Part shown: in pieces, positions 17,096 to 25,575 of the stretch
Numbering within the stretch: the stretch's first letter is position 1
Layout: each line of letters begins with the position of its first letter
NCBI RefSeq assembly: GCF_025919725.1
Contig: NZ_CP081495.1
Location: forward strand, 2,108,001-2,172,000
Reading direction: 5' to 3'
Source of the DNA: Flavobacterium agricola
Lineage (GTDB): Bacteria > Bacteroidota > Bacteroidia > Flavobacteriales > Flavobacteriaceae
Length of the DNA: 64,000 bases
The notes under the pieces: model-generated
Seen by the model: the letters and a program-made list of their open reading frames with translations, nothing else
The model's database searches: none
Told to the model about the DNA's origin: nothing
Made by a program: the position numbers and the translations under genes

Positions 17096-18094
17096 ATGTT
17101 TCCATTACACCGAGGTAGAAGATTAAGACAAAACGAATCTATTAGAAGTTTAGTTCGAGAAACCAGCTTAAGTCCGGCAGATTTTATGTTCCCAATGTTT
17201 ATTGTTGAGGGCGAAAATCAGGAAATAGAAATTCCGTCAATGCCAGGCATTTACCGTCGCTCTGTAGATTTAACGGTGAAAGAAGTTAAAGAATTATTCG
17301 ACTTAGGTATTCGTGCCGTAAACATTTATGTAAAAGTAAGCGACGATTTAAAAGATAATACAGGTAAAGAAGCATGGAATGCTGATGGATTAATGCAACG
17401 CGCTATTCGCGCCATTAAAGCAGCCGTACCAGAAATGATTATAATGCCCGATGTAGCTTTAGATCCGTATTCTATGTACGGGCACGACGGGATTATTAAA
17501 AATGGAGAAGTAGAAAATGATTCAACAGTTGATGCATTAGTAAAAATGGCAGTTTCTCATGCCCAGGCAGGTGCCGATTTTGTTGCACCGTCAGATATGA
17601 TGGACGGACGTATTTTACGCATGCGCGAAGGTTTAGATGCTGCCGGATTTAGTAACGTTGGCATTATGAGTTATTCAGCCAAATACGCATCTGCTTTTTA
17701 CGGACCTTTCCGCGATGCGTTAGATTCTGCACCTAGACAAACAACAGAAGTTGTTCCTACCGATAAAAAAACCTATCAAATGGATTATGCTAACCGCATC
17801 GAAGCGATTAAAGAAGCTATTTGGGATGTTGAAGAAGGAGCAGATATGGTAATGGTAAAACCAGGAACCGCATATTTAGATATTGTTCGTGAAGTAAAAG
17901 ACAATGTTGATGTGCCAGTTGCTGTATATCACGTTTCGGGCGAATATGCCATGATTAAAGCCGCTGCCGAAAAAGGTTGGTTGGATCATGACAAGATTAT
18001 GATGGAGCAATTAATGTGCATCAAACGTGCAGGTGCAAGTTTAATTTCTACTTATTTTGCTAAAGAAGCAGCAATTTTATTAAACCAAAAATAA
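17096..18094 (+). CDS. hemB: Porphobilinogen synthase (delta-aminolevulinic acid dehydratase)
   Basis: The 332-residue enzyme condenses two 5-aminolevulinate molecules to porphobilinogen. The N-terminus RGRRLRQNESIRSLVRE is typical. Two active-site lysines are visible in MSYSAKYASAFYGPFRDA and MVMVKPGTAYLDIV. ADFVAPSDMMDGR is the conserved metal and substrate loop. Cysteine is absent from that loop, so the enzyme is probably the Mg-dependent rather than the Zn-dependent type (inference). It is followed after one base by the cytochrome c gene. Confidence 0.96.
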   Translation: MFPLHRGRRLRQNESIRSLVRETSLSPADFMFPMFIVEGENQEIEIPSMPGIYRRSVDLTVKEVKELFDLGIRAVNIYVKVSDDLKDNTGKEAWNADGLMQRAIRAIKAAVPEMIIMPDVALDPYSMYGHDGIIKNGEVENDSTVDALVKMAVSHAQAGADFVAPSDMMDGRILRMREGLDAAGFSNVGIMSYSAKYASAFYGPFRDALDSAPRQTTEVVPTDKKTYQMDYANRIEAIKEAIWDVEEGADMVMVKPGTAYLDIVREVKDNVDVPVAVYHVSGEYAMIKAAAEKGWLDHDKIMMEQLMCIKRAGASLISTYFAKEAAILLNQK

Positions 18095-18095
18095 C

Positions 18096-18473
18096 ATGAA
18101 AAAGTTTTTAGTATTCGGAATTCTTGCATTAGCAGTAGTTTCTTGCGGAAAAACAAAAGAAACGGTAGAAGTTACCCCTACTAATTTATCAGAGAAAGAA
18201 CAGCAATTAGCTTTAGGTAAAAAAATATTTGACGGAAAAGGCGCTTGCGCATCATGTCATTTACCAGAACGTAAAGCCATTGGGCCAAGCATTAAAGAAA
18301 TTGCTGAAATTTATCGCGCTCAAAACGGAGATATGAAAGCCTTTTTATTAGAAAAAGCAGAACCTATTGTAGATCCGACACAATATGTAACCATGAAAAC
18401 CAACTTTGTAATCACTAAAAGATTACCAGAAAATGAGTTAGAAGCTGTTATTGCTTATATGGAAAGCTTTTAA
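18096..18473 (+). CDS. Mono-heme cytochrome c lipoprotein
   Basis: The 125-residue protein has a lipoprotein signal (FGILALAVVSCGKTKE, lipidated Cys17) and a single class I cytochrome c domain. The heme-binding CASCH motif is in GKGACASCHLPERKAIGPS, and the distal axial methionine is probably in YVTMKTNF. It would be a periplasmic electron carrier held on the membrane. It is one base after hemB, so heme synthesis and a heme-using protein share a transcript. A terminator follows. Confidence 0.9.
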   Translation: MKKFLVFGILALAVVSCGKTKETVEVTPTNLSEKEQQLALGKKIFDGKGACASCHLPERKAIGPSIKEIAEIYRAQNGDMKAFLLEKAEPIVDPTQYVTMKTNFVITKRLPENELEAVIAYMESF

Positions 18474-18479
18474 AAAAAT

Positions 18480-18512
18480 CGCTCTTACATAGGTAAGGGC
18501 GTTTTTTTTTAA
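18480..18512 (+). terminator. Rho-independent terminator of the heme cluster
   Basis: CGCTCTTAC and GTAAGGGCG form a stem (one G-U pair) with a four-base loop, followed by nine T residues. It lies directly after the cytochrome c stop codon. Confidence 0.85.
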
Positions 18513-18623
18513 TTCAACTTAAAAATAAAAATTGTAATTTAGAAGTTATTACATTATAAACAAACGTAAACATAAGCCAATCAGTCAACTATATATCCAA
18601 AATTAACTCAACAACAAGCTAAA

Positions 18624-19788
18624 ATGGTAAAAAAGTCCGTAATATTTATATTTGCTTGCATAGCAGCTTTAGTAATTATTCTGTTTTTAACAAACACCAA
18701 TTATTTGCTTAAAGCCGTTAGAACCATTTATTTAAACGGACACAAAACGGCATTTTTAGACGATTATAATTATTTTGATACCCGAAAAGTTAACATCGGC
18801 GAAGCCCAACCTTGGCCCTTAGCAGTTGATTACAACACCATAAACGAAACACCAACTTTACAAAAAACAAATAAAGAACTGCAAACCATTGCGTATTTAA
18901 TTATAAAAAACGATAGCATTTGGTACGAATCTTACTTTGATGGTTATAATGAAAATTCTTTAACCAACTCATTTTCAATAGCGAAAAGTATAACATCGGC
19001 AGCATTGGGAAAAGCGATAGAAGAAGGATATATAAAAAGTTTAGATCAAAAAGTAATCGAATTTTTACCTCAACTTTCGGGTCCTTATGCGGCAGAAGTT
19101 ACGGTGGGTGATTTATCTAGCATGAGCTCCGGTTTAAAATGGGATGAGCGTTATGCAGCGCCAACTTCGGTCACAACAAAAGCATATTTTTATAATGATT
19201 TAGAAGAAATGATGCTAGAAATTCCTATTGAGACGCAGCCGGGCCAAAAGTTTGAATACCAAAGCGGAGATACGCAACTTTTAGCCATGGTGCTAGAAAA
19301 AGCTACCGGTAAAAAGCTTTCTGATTATGTTTCAGAAAAATTTTGGCAACCAATGGGAGCAGAAAATGTAGCATATTGGCAAGTAGATTCTAAAAAAAAT
19401 GGATTAGAAAAAGCATATTGTTGTTTTACCTCAAACGCACGCGATTTTGCTCGTTTTGGTAAACTATTTAAAAATAAAGGCAATTGGAATGGGCAACAAC
19501 TTATTGATAGCAACTTTGTAAAACTTTCTACAACCCCAAAGTTTACAGAATCTCCAGAATATGGTTACGGATGGTGGTTGCATCATTATTTAAATAAACC
19601 CATGTATTATATGCGGGCATTTAGGCCAATTTGTAATTGTTATTCCAGACGAAGATTTGGTAATTGTGCGTTTAGGCCATTTAAAAGGCGAACAAACCGA
19701 TGCCGATCCGCATAGCAATGATTTTTATGTATATGTAAACGAAGCGTTAGAAATGCTAAAAAAACGAAACACAATTTATGATCAATAA
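18624..19788 (+). pseudogene. Serine hydrolase (class C beta-lactamase-related), frame broken near its 3' end
   Basis: The protein has an N-terminal membrane anchor (VIFIFACIAALVIILFLT) and a beta-lactamase/PBP4-like domain. The active-site SxxK is in NSFSIAKSITSAAL, and YQSGDTQLLAMVLEKATGK is the second motif. The frame that starts at 18624 leaves the family after YYMR near 19613; a +1 shift at 19614-19617 (one surplus or two missing bases) restores GHLGQFVIVIPDEDLVIVRLGH and a stop at 19786-19788. The repaired protein has a normal length near 388 residues and overlaps the next gene by 11 bases. The substrate is unknown. A sequencing error is as likely as a real mutation. Confidence 0.75.
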
Positions 19789-20491
19789 AATAAGGCTTCA
19801 AAATATTTTATTTTTAGATATTGAAACCGTTCCGGAATTTGAAAACTTTACAGATTTAGATACCGAAACGCAAAACCTATTCGAAGTTAAAACAGCTTAT
19901 CAACGAAAAGATGAAATTCCTGCAAATGAATTTTACGAACGTGCGGGCATTTGGGCTGAATTTGGAAAAATAATTTGTATTTCGGTAGGTTATTTTAACA
20001 TACAAAATCAAAAAAGAGAATTCCGTATCAAAAGCTTTAGCGGTAATGAAACAAAAATTCTACAAGATTTTTATAATCTACTACAAAACCATTTCAACGA
20101 ACCGCAACATATTTTGTGTGGCCACAATGCCAAAGAATTTGATATTCCCTTTTTAGGCAGAAGGTATTTAATTAACCATATCAATTTACCAGACAAACTT
20201 AATTTAATGGGTAAAAAACCTTGGGAAGTACCTATTTTAGATACGTTAGAAATGTGGAAATTTGGCGATTACAAACATTTTACTTCCTTAAAACTTTTAA
20301 CACACGTTTTAGGTATTCCATCTCCTAAAGATGATATTGATGGTAGTCAAGTAGCAAATGTATATTATCAGGAAAAATATATAGATCGAATTGTACGGTA
20401 TTGTGAAAAAGATGTAATTGCAACCGCTCAGGTTATGTTAAGGTTAAGAAATGAACCGTTATTGACTGAAAATGAGGTTGAAATAAAATAA
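19778..20491 (+). CDS. Predicted 3'-5' exonuclease, PolB-like DnaQ fold
   Basis: The 237-residue protein carries an RNase H-like exonuclease fold. The first motif ILFLDIETVPEF holds the DxE pair, the second is LCGHNAKEFDIPFLGRRYL, and the third is RYCEKDVIATAQVMLRL. These fit the PolB-associated exonuclease family found in Bacteroidota. It probably acts on DNA in the cytoplasm; no partner polymerase is nearby. The start overlaps the end of the repaired serine hydrolase gene by 11 bases, suggesting translational coupling. Confidence 0.85.
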   Translation: MINKIRLQNILFLDIETVPEFENFTDLDTETQNLFEVKTAYQRKDEIPANEFYERAGIWAEFGKIICISVGYFNIQNQKREFRIKSFSGNETKILQDFYNLLQNHFNEPQHILCGHNAKEFDIPFLGRRYLINHINLPDKLNLMGKKPWEVPILDTLEMWKFGDYKHFTSLKLLTHVLGIPSPKDDIDGSQVANVYYQEKYIDRIVRYCEKDVIATAQVMLRLRNEPLLTENEVEIK

Positions 20492-20514
20492 TTACATGAA
20501 ATCGTAAAAAAAGT

Positions 20515-20545
20515 TTGGTCAAACCAAATAAATTGCGCAATTTTG
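20515..20545 (+). promoter_or_regulatory. Probable promoter of the tandem leader region
   Basis: TTG at 20515-20517 is followed after 20 bases by CAATTTTG at 20538-20545, one base off the TAnnTTTG consensus. The -33 element lies in an inverted repeat TTTGGTCAAACCAAA that could be an operator. Transcription would begin near 20552, about 27 bases before the first leader ATG. Confidence 0.45.
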
Positions 20546-20578
20546 AGTTATAGATATATAAGAACAAAGAAAAAAATT

Positions 20579-20659
20579 ATGTTATCAATTATTTGTACAT
20601 ATCATTCCTTAAAACAAATGTGTAAATCACATTCGGTTTCGGCTTTGTATATCGTATAA
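20579..20659 (+). CDS. Candidate attenuator leader peptide 1 (26 residues)
   Basis: A short reading frame starts at ATG 20579 behind an A-rich stretch normal for Flavobacteriaceae translation starts. It holds Cys codons 6 and 15 and Met codon 14 (MCKSHS). Its last codons (21-25) are made of the sequence GGCTTTGTATAT (20641-20652), which can pair over 12 bases, with one G-U, with 20683-20694. That pairing would destroy the terminator beginning at 20689. This is the layout of ribosome-dependent attenuation. No homologue is recognised and expression is not proven. Confidence 0.5.
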   Translation: MLSIICTYHSLKQMCKSHSVSALYIV

Positions 20660-20682
20660 TTTTTTTATAACATATTCATATC

Positions 20683-20720
20683 ATATATAAAGCCTCGTCA
20701 ATATTTTGTCGAGGTTTTTT
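20683..20720 (+). terminator. Attenuator 1: terminator with competing antiterminator
   Basis: AAAGCCTCG (20689-20697) and CGAGGTTTT (20710-20718) form a nine-base stem with a T-tract. The left arm is shared with ATATATAAAGCC (20683-20694), the complement of the end of leader 1. The two folds are mutually exclusive. A ribosome that reaches the leader 1 stop would mask the antiterminator arm and favour termination; one stalled at the Met-Cys codons would leave it free. Confidence 0.6.
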
Positions 20721-20738
20721 GTAAAATAAAATATTAAA

Positions 20739-20825
20739 ATGAAAAATCAATCGGTTCAACATACATCAATTATGTGCATTAAATCGTGGATGTTATTACA
20801 TCCGCTACGGGACCTATTGAATTAA
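20739..20825 (+). CDS. Candidate attenuator leader peptide 2 (28 residues)
   Basis: A second short frame begins 18 bases after the first T-tract. It shares features with leader 1: SIMC against SIIC, and a Met-Cys pair (codons 12-13) followed by Lys-Ser; it also has Trp17 and Met18. Codons 24-26 include GGGACCT (20809-20815), which is complementary to AGGTCCC (20862-20868) in the left arm of the next terminator. A ribosome finishing the leader would cover it. Recurrence of the same design makes chance less likely. Confidence 0.5.
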   Translation: MKNQSVQHTSIMCIKSWMLLHPLRDLLN

Positions 20826-20860
20826 ATCTGTGTATATTAGTTGTTATAGATATTTTTTTT

Positions 20861-20895
20861 AAGGTCCCATAGGCAAACGCTTGTGGGACTTTTTT
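20861..20895 (+). terminator. Attenuator 2: terminator with competing antiterminator
   Basis: AAGGTCCCAT (20861-20870) pairs with GTGGGACTTT (20883-20892) in a ten-base stem with two G-U pairs, followed by a T-tract. AGGTCCC in its left arm can instead pair with GGGACCT at the end of leader 2. The osmC-like gene starts about 80 bases downstream, so both attenuators would have to be passed for its expression from the upstream promoter. Confidence 0.6.
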
Positions 20896-20975
20896 GTTAC
20901 AAATGAGATTAAAACATAAAGTTTTATTACTATAAAGAAGAAGAAAAAGAAGTAGAAATTTTAAACCCTTTAAAA

Positions 20976-21434
20976 ATGAGTAGACAAGTCGTAAATGTAT
21001 TAGGATTTTCGAGTAACGAAAACCAATTCGTAGTAAAATCACAAAACTTTTCTGTGAAAATTAGCAATCAGATTACGAATTCTGATTTAGAAACCCCAAA
21101 CCCTTTGGAGTTTTTATTATCCGGAATTGCAGGAAGTATTAATGCTACAGGTCAAATTGTTGCTAAGGAATTAAACATGGAGCTCAAATCTATTCAGGTT
21201 GAAATTTCTGGTGAAATTGAATCTAAAAAGTTTGAAGGAGAAAAAACCAGATCTCGTGCAGGTTTACGTGGTATAGAAGTCGTCATAAAACCTACTTCTA
21301 ACGCTTCTTTAACTCATTTAAAACAGTGGATGGATATCGTAAAAGAAAGATGCCCTGTATATGATAATTTAATAAATAATACCCCGGTTAATATATCGTT
21401 AGTTAAAGATTTTTTACAAAAAAATGTTGCGTAG
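20976..21434 (+). CDS. OsmC family protein lacking the first redox cysteine
   Basis: The 152-residue protein has the OsmC/Ohr fold. Typical members use two cysteines to reduce organic hydroperoxides. Here the second is present (KERCPVYDN, about residue 126) but the first position, in LLSGIAGSINATG, is Ser54 where GC is usual; one base change (TGT to AGT) explains it. The protein may thus not be a classical peroxidase. I recall OsmC proteins of this type near methionine and cysteine synthesis genes in related bacteria, which would fit the Cys/Met-containing leaders upstream. It has its own terminator. Confidence 0.85.
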   Translation: MSRQVVNVLGFSSNENQFVVKSQNFSVKISNQITNSDLETPNPLEFLLSGIAGSINATGQIVAKELNMELKSIQVEISGEIESKKFEGEKTRSRAGLRGIEVVIKPTSNASLTHLKQWMDIVKERCPVYDNLINNTPVNISLVKDFLQKNVA

Positions 21435-21488
21435 TAAAACACGCCCTTGTCATTTAAGTATTTTGTAAATGTTTGTTTGTTTAGTTTG

Positions 21489-21520
21489 TAAACCTCTTCT
21501 TAGTTAGAAGAGGTTTTTTT
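21489..21520 (+). terminator. Rho-independent terminator after the OsmC gene
   Basis: AAACCTCTTCT and AGAAGAGGTTT form a stem with a short loop, followed by a seven-T tract. Confidence 0.85.
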
Positions 21521-21524
21521 ATGT

Positions 21525-21532
21525 TATATTTG
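21525..21532 (+). promoter_or_regulatory. Likely -7 box for the ABC ATPase gene
   Basis: TATATTTG matches the Bacteroidota -7 consensus and lies 17 bases before the ATG at 21550, directly after the preceding terminator. No TTG is found at the expected -33 distance. Confidence 0.4.
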
Positions 21533-21549
21533 GTTATACAATATAAATT

Positions 21550-23273
21550 ATGGTAACAAAGCCCTGTTTACTTCGCTATCAAAACGTTTCTATTTCTTTT
21601 AAAAATAATAAGGAATGGAAAAAAGTACTGTTTGACATAAGCTTTGACGTTTACGAAAATGAAATTTTAGGCATTGTGGGCGAATCGGGTTCGGGCAAAT
21701 CAATCACCTCATTAGCAGCTTTAGGTTTATTGCCTAAAAATAATACAGAAATTGATGGAGAAATCATTTTTGAAAATCAAAACATAAACGCATTTTCAGA
21801 AAAAAAATGGCAACAAATACGTGGTAACGAAATTGCCATGATTTTTCAGGAACCTATGAGTTCTTTAAACCCTGCGATTCGATGTGGTGAACAAGTTGCC
21901 GAAGTTTTACGCATCCATACGCAATTAGCAGAAAAAGAAATAAAACAACAGGTTTTACAACTGTTTCAACAAGTAAAATTACCCGATCCAGAACTAATTT
22001 TTAGCAAATACCGCATCAAATATCGGGTGGCCAAAAGCAACGCGTTATGATTGCTATGGCCATTGCATGCAAACCCAAATTATTAATTGCTGACGAACCT
22101 ACAACTGCGCTTGATGTTACAGTACAAAAAGAGATTATTGCTTTATTAAAAGATTTACAAAAGCAAACCAGCATGTCAATCGTATTTATAACGCACGATT
22201 TGGCATTAATTTCCGAAATAGCCGATCGTGTTTTAGTTATGTTTCGTGGCAAATTAATAGAGCAAGGCACGGCTCAACAAATTTTTAATCAACCGCAAGA
22301 AACCTATACGCAAGCCTTAATTGCTTCGCGCCCCGATTTAAACATCCGTTTAAAACGTTTACCAACCATTCAAGATTTTTTAAACAAATCTGTAGCAGCT
22401 GTAGAAATAACGCCTGAGATGCGAAAAAAACAGCATGAAACGCTATACAAGCAACAACCGTTGCTAGAAATAATCAATCTAGAAAAAGAATATTTTAATT
22501 CGGTGGGCATTTTAGGTAAAAAACAAAGTTTTAAAGCGGTAAACAACGTATCGTTTAAAATTTACGAAGGCGAAACCGTTGGTTTGGTGGGTGAATCAGG
22601 CTGTGGCAAATCTACCTTAGGTAATGCTATTTTACAATTAGATAAAGCAACAGCCGGGACCATTTTATACAAAGGAAAAGATATTACGCATTGCTCTAAG
22701 TCAGAATTAAAAGCGCTGCGCAAAGAAATTCAGATTATTTTTCAAGATCCGTATTCATCACTTAATCCGCGCATTCCGATTGGAAAAGCCATTATGGAAC
22801 CCATGCAAGTTCATAAATTGTATAAGAATGATGCTGAACGCAAACAAAAAACAATCGAAATTTTAGAGCGCGTAGGGCTAGGAGCCGAACATTTTGACCG
22901 TTATCCGCACGAATTTTCGGGCGGTCAGCGCCAGCGCATTGGCATTGCTCGTACCATTGCTTTACAACCTAAAGTTATTGTTTGCGACGAATCGGTTTCG
23001 GCCTTAGATATTTCAGTTCAAGCGCAAGTTTTAAACTTGTTAAACGAGTTAAAAGAGAATTTTGGTTTTACCTATCTTTTTATTTCGCATGATTTAGCCG
23101 TAGTAAAATACTTTTCTGATCAAGTTTTGGTTATGAATAAAGGACAAATTGAAGAAATGGCAGAAGCCGATGTTATTTATGCCGAACCTAAAACAGCGTA
23201 CACAAAAAAATTAATTCAGGCCATTCCCAAAGGGCTAAAAAAAAAACCTAAAAAGAATAATCCAGTATGGTGA
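21550..23273 (+). pseudogene. Fused double-ATPase of a peptide ABC transporter (YejF/DppDF-like), frame broken
   Basis: This gene encodes two ABC ATPase domains in one chain, as in YejF or GsiA. The first Walker A is GIVGESGSGKS with Q-loop MIFQEPMSSLNP; the second is GLVGESGCGKS with IIFQDPYSSLNPR. Signatures are SGGQKQR in the restored frame and SGGQRQR, and Walker B motifs are LLIADEPTTALD and VIVCDESVSALD. The frame breaks after FSKY at 22011: one missing C there (CC for CCC) restores PHQISGGQKQRVMIAMA. The second half alone runs to the stop at 23271-23273. Repaired length is about 574 residues. No permease genes are adjacent. Confidence 0.82.
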
Positions 23274-23827
23274 TGAAAAAAAGCAACAACAGCCTGCTTG
23301 ACCGTTTAAACGAACCACAAATATTATTTACCATTTTGTACGTGGTTGCTATTGCTATTGGCATGATTTTTAACTTTGCAAAATACAAAGCTTTTCATGT
23401 TAATATATTTGATTACTGCGATATAACCGATTTTATTTTGTTTCCGTTCAGTGATTTTAAAATTATTTTATTCACCCTTGTTATCGCCATATTATGTCTG
23501 ATTTTGTACTACGTAGATTTAAGGTTGCGCGATTATTTTCCGAACTTTTTTAAAAAAAGCTTTGTAAGCCAAGCGCAATACAAAACCATAAGTTTTTGCA
23601 TTAGCATTTGCATGTTTGTGCTATTTATTTTTATTGTTTCGCAGAAATACAGTAAAAATTTTTACAATAATATAGAATTAGCTGAAGATTTAACAATTTA
23701 TACCAAGACCGAAACGTTTAAAGGTAAATACATTGGCAAAACCAGCGATGTGTTGTTTATGTACCAAAACAGAGAGCTAAAAATTTTTCCAATAACCTCA
23801 AACATTACCTATTACGAAATAAATTAA
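23273..23827 (+). CDS. Unknown membrane protein with three helices
   Basis: I do not recognise this protein of about 184 residues. Three hydrophobic helices are visible (ILFTILYVVAIAIGMIFNF, IILFTLVIAILCLILYYV, ISFCISICMFVLFIFIV), followed by a soluble C-terminal domain of about 55 residues with beta-rich character (KTETFKGKYIGKTSDVLFMY). The start ATG at 23273 overlaps the last base of the ABC gene stop, so the two are coupled; an in-frame ATG at 23267 is also possible. It might assist the transporter, but no family is known to me. Confidence 0.65.
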   Translation: MKKSNNSLLDRLNEPQILFTILYVVAIAIGMIFNFAKYKAFHVNIFDYCDITDFILFPFSDFKIILFTLVIAILCLILYYVDLRLRDYFPNFFKKSFVSQAQYKTISFCISICMFVLFIFIVSQKYSKNFYNNIELAEDLTIYTKTETFKGKYIGKTSDVLFMYQNRELKIFPITSNITYYEIN

Positions 23828-23928
23828 AATCAGTCTAAATTAGTTGGTGTTAACCATTGTTTAAATTGAATAAGCAACTTATGTAGCAGATATTTAGTAA
23901 ATTTACAAATCTTTAAAACTTAATTTAA

Positions 23929-25533
23929 ATGTCAGATTTTATATACCAAGATCCATATCCGATTCATAAAGACGATACTGAATATCGCAAATTAACTTCG
24001 GATTATGTAAAAGTTGAAAAATTAGGTGACCGCGAAATCTTAACGGTAGACCCAAAAGGATTAGAACTTTTAGCAGAAGTTGCCATGAGTGATGTTTCTT
24101 TCATGTTACGTACTTCGCATTTAGAAAAACTTCGCGCTATTATTGACGATCCTGAAGCAACAGATAACGACCGATTTGTAGCTTACAATTTATTACAAAA
24201 TGCAGCCGTAGCTGTAAAAGGTGAATTACCATCTTGTCAAGATACAGGAACAGCAATTGTTTTAGGTAAAAAAGGAGAAAACGTTTTTACTGGTGCAAAC
24301 GATGCAGAAGCTTTATCTAAAGGAATTTACAATACCTACATAAATAAAAACTTGCGTTATTCTCAAATCGTTCCTATTTCTATGTTCGAAGAGAAAAACT
24401 CAGGTTCTAACTTACCAGCACAAATTGACCTTTATTCAACAGAAGGAAATTCGTACGAATTTTTATTCTTAGCTAAAGGTGGAGGTTCTGCTAACAAAAC
24501 TTTTTTATACCAACAAACCAAATCGTTATTAAACGAAAAATCGTTAGAAGCATTTGTTAAAGCTAAAATTATGGATTTAGGTACAGCAGCTTGCCCGCCT
24601 TATCACTTAGCTTTAGTTATTGGTGGTACATCTGCAGAAGCAACTTTAGCAACCGTTAAAAAGGCATCAGCTGGTTATTACGACAACTTACCAACAACAG
24701 GAAACATGGCTGGACAAGCTTTTCGTGATTTAGCTTGGGAAGAACGTATTAAAAAAATCTGTCAAGAATCTGGCGTAGGTGCGCAGTTTGGTGGTAAATA
24801 TTTAGTGCACGACGTTCGCGTAATTCGCTTACCACGTCACGCAGCATCTTGTCCGGTTGGTTTAGGTGTTTCTTGTTCTGCAGACAGAAATATTAAAGGT
24901 AAAATTACTGCCGAAGGTATTTTTGTTGAACAATTAGAAACTAATCCAGAACGCATGTTACCTGCAACAGCTCCGCATTTAGAAGAGCCGGTAACTATTG
25001 ATTTGGATTTACCAATGAAAGAAATTTTAGCTGAACTTACTAAACATCCTATTAAAACACGTGTGATGTTAAACGGTACTGTTATTGTTGCTCGAGATAC
25101 GGCGCATGCTAAAATTAAAGAAATGTTAGATAACGGGCAGCCAATGCCAGAATATTTTAAAAACCACCCGGTATATTACGCAGGGCCAGCTAAAACCCCA
25201 GAAGGAATGCCTTCAGGTTCATTTGGTCCAACAACAGCGGGCCGTATGGATGGTTATGTAGATCAGTTTCAGGCTGCAGGCGGTTCATTAGTTATGTTAG
25301 CAAAAGGAAACCGTTCTCAACAAGTTACAGATGCTTGTAAAAAACATGGCGGTTTTTACCTAGGTTCAATTGGTGGTCCTGCTGCAATTTTAGCAAAAGA
25401 TAATATTTTAAATGTTGAAGTTGTTGATTTCCCTGAATTAGGCATGGAAGCGGTTCGTAAAATTACCGTTAAAAACTTCCCGGCATTTATTATTACAGAT
25501 GATAAAGGAAACGATTTTTTCCAGAATCTATAA
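23929..25533 (+). CDS. Fumarate hydratase class I
   Basis: The 534-residue protein is the fused alpha-beta iron-sulfur fumarase that interconverts fumarate and malate in the citric acid cycle. The three cluster cysteines are in SCQDTGTA, GTAACPPYH and one of the SCPVGLGVSC cysteines. The C-terminal half has the expected GPTTAGRMDGYVDQF and GSIGGPAAILAKDNI motifs. Because the [4Fe-4S] cluster is oxygen-sensitive, its presence beside iron-uptake genes in the same window is consistent with iron-rich metabolism. A bidirectional terminator follows. Confidence 0.94.
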   Translation: MSDFIYQDPYPIHKDDTEYRKLTSDYVKVEKLGDREILTVDPKGLELLAEVAMSDVSFMLRTSHLEKLRAIIDDPEATDNDRFVAYNLLQNAAVAVKGELPSCQDTGTAIVLGKKGENVFTGANDAEALSKGIYNTYINKNLRYSQIVPISMFEEKNSGSNLPAQIDLYSTEGNSYEFLFLAKGGGSANKTFLYQQTKSLLNEKSLEAFVKAKIMDLGTAACPPYHLALVIGGTSAEATLATVKKASAGYYDNLPTTGNMAGQAFRDLAWEERIKKICQESGVGAQFGGKYLVHDVRVIRLPRHAASCPVGLGVSCSADRNIKGKITAEGIFVEQLETNPERMLPATAPHLEEPVTIDLDLPMKEILAELTKHPIKTRVMLNGTVIVARDTAHAKIKEMLDNGQPMPEYFKNHPVYYAGPAKTPEGMPSGSFGPTTAGRMDGYVDQFQAAGGSLVMLAKGNRSQQVTDACKKHGGFYLGSIGGPAAILAKDNILNVEVVDFPELGMEAVRKITVKNFPAFIITDDKGNDFFQNL

Positions 25534-25546
25534 AATACAAGTAAAC

Positions 25547-25574
25547 AAAAAGGCATCTAAATTAGATGCCTTTC
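25547..25574. terminator. Bidirectional terminator between fumarase and the AI-2E permease gene
   Basis: AAAGGCATCTAA and TTAGATGCCTTT form a 12-base stem with a one-to-four-base loop, with A-rich and T-rich flanks serving both converging genes. Confidence 0.85.
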
Positions 25575-25575
25575 T

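Noticed and set aside
20579..20895. A SAM, TPP or cobalamin riboswitch in the leader region
   Set aside because: I could not find the conserved cores of these riboswitches, whereas the coding leaders with matching antiterminators explain the hairpins better.
22047..23273. A separate ABC ATPase gene starting at 22047
   Set aside because: It begins in the middle of the signature region of the first ATPase domain (IAMAIACKPKLLIADEP); it is the second part of one fused gene after a one-base break.
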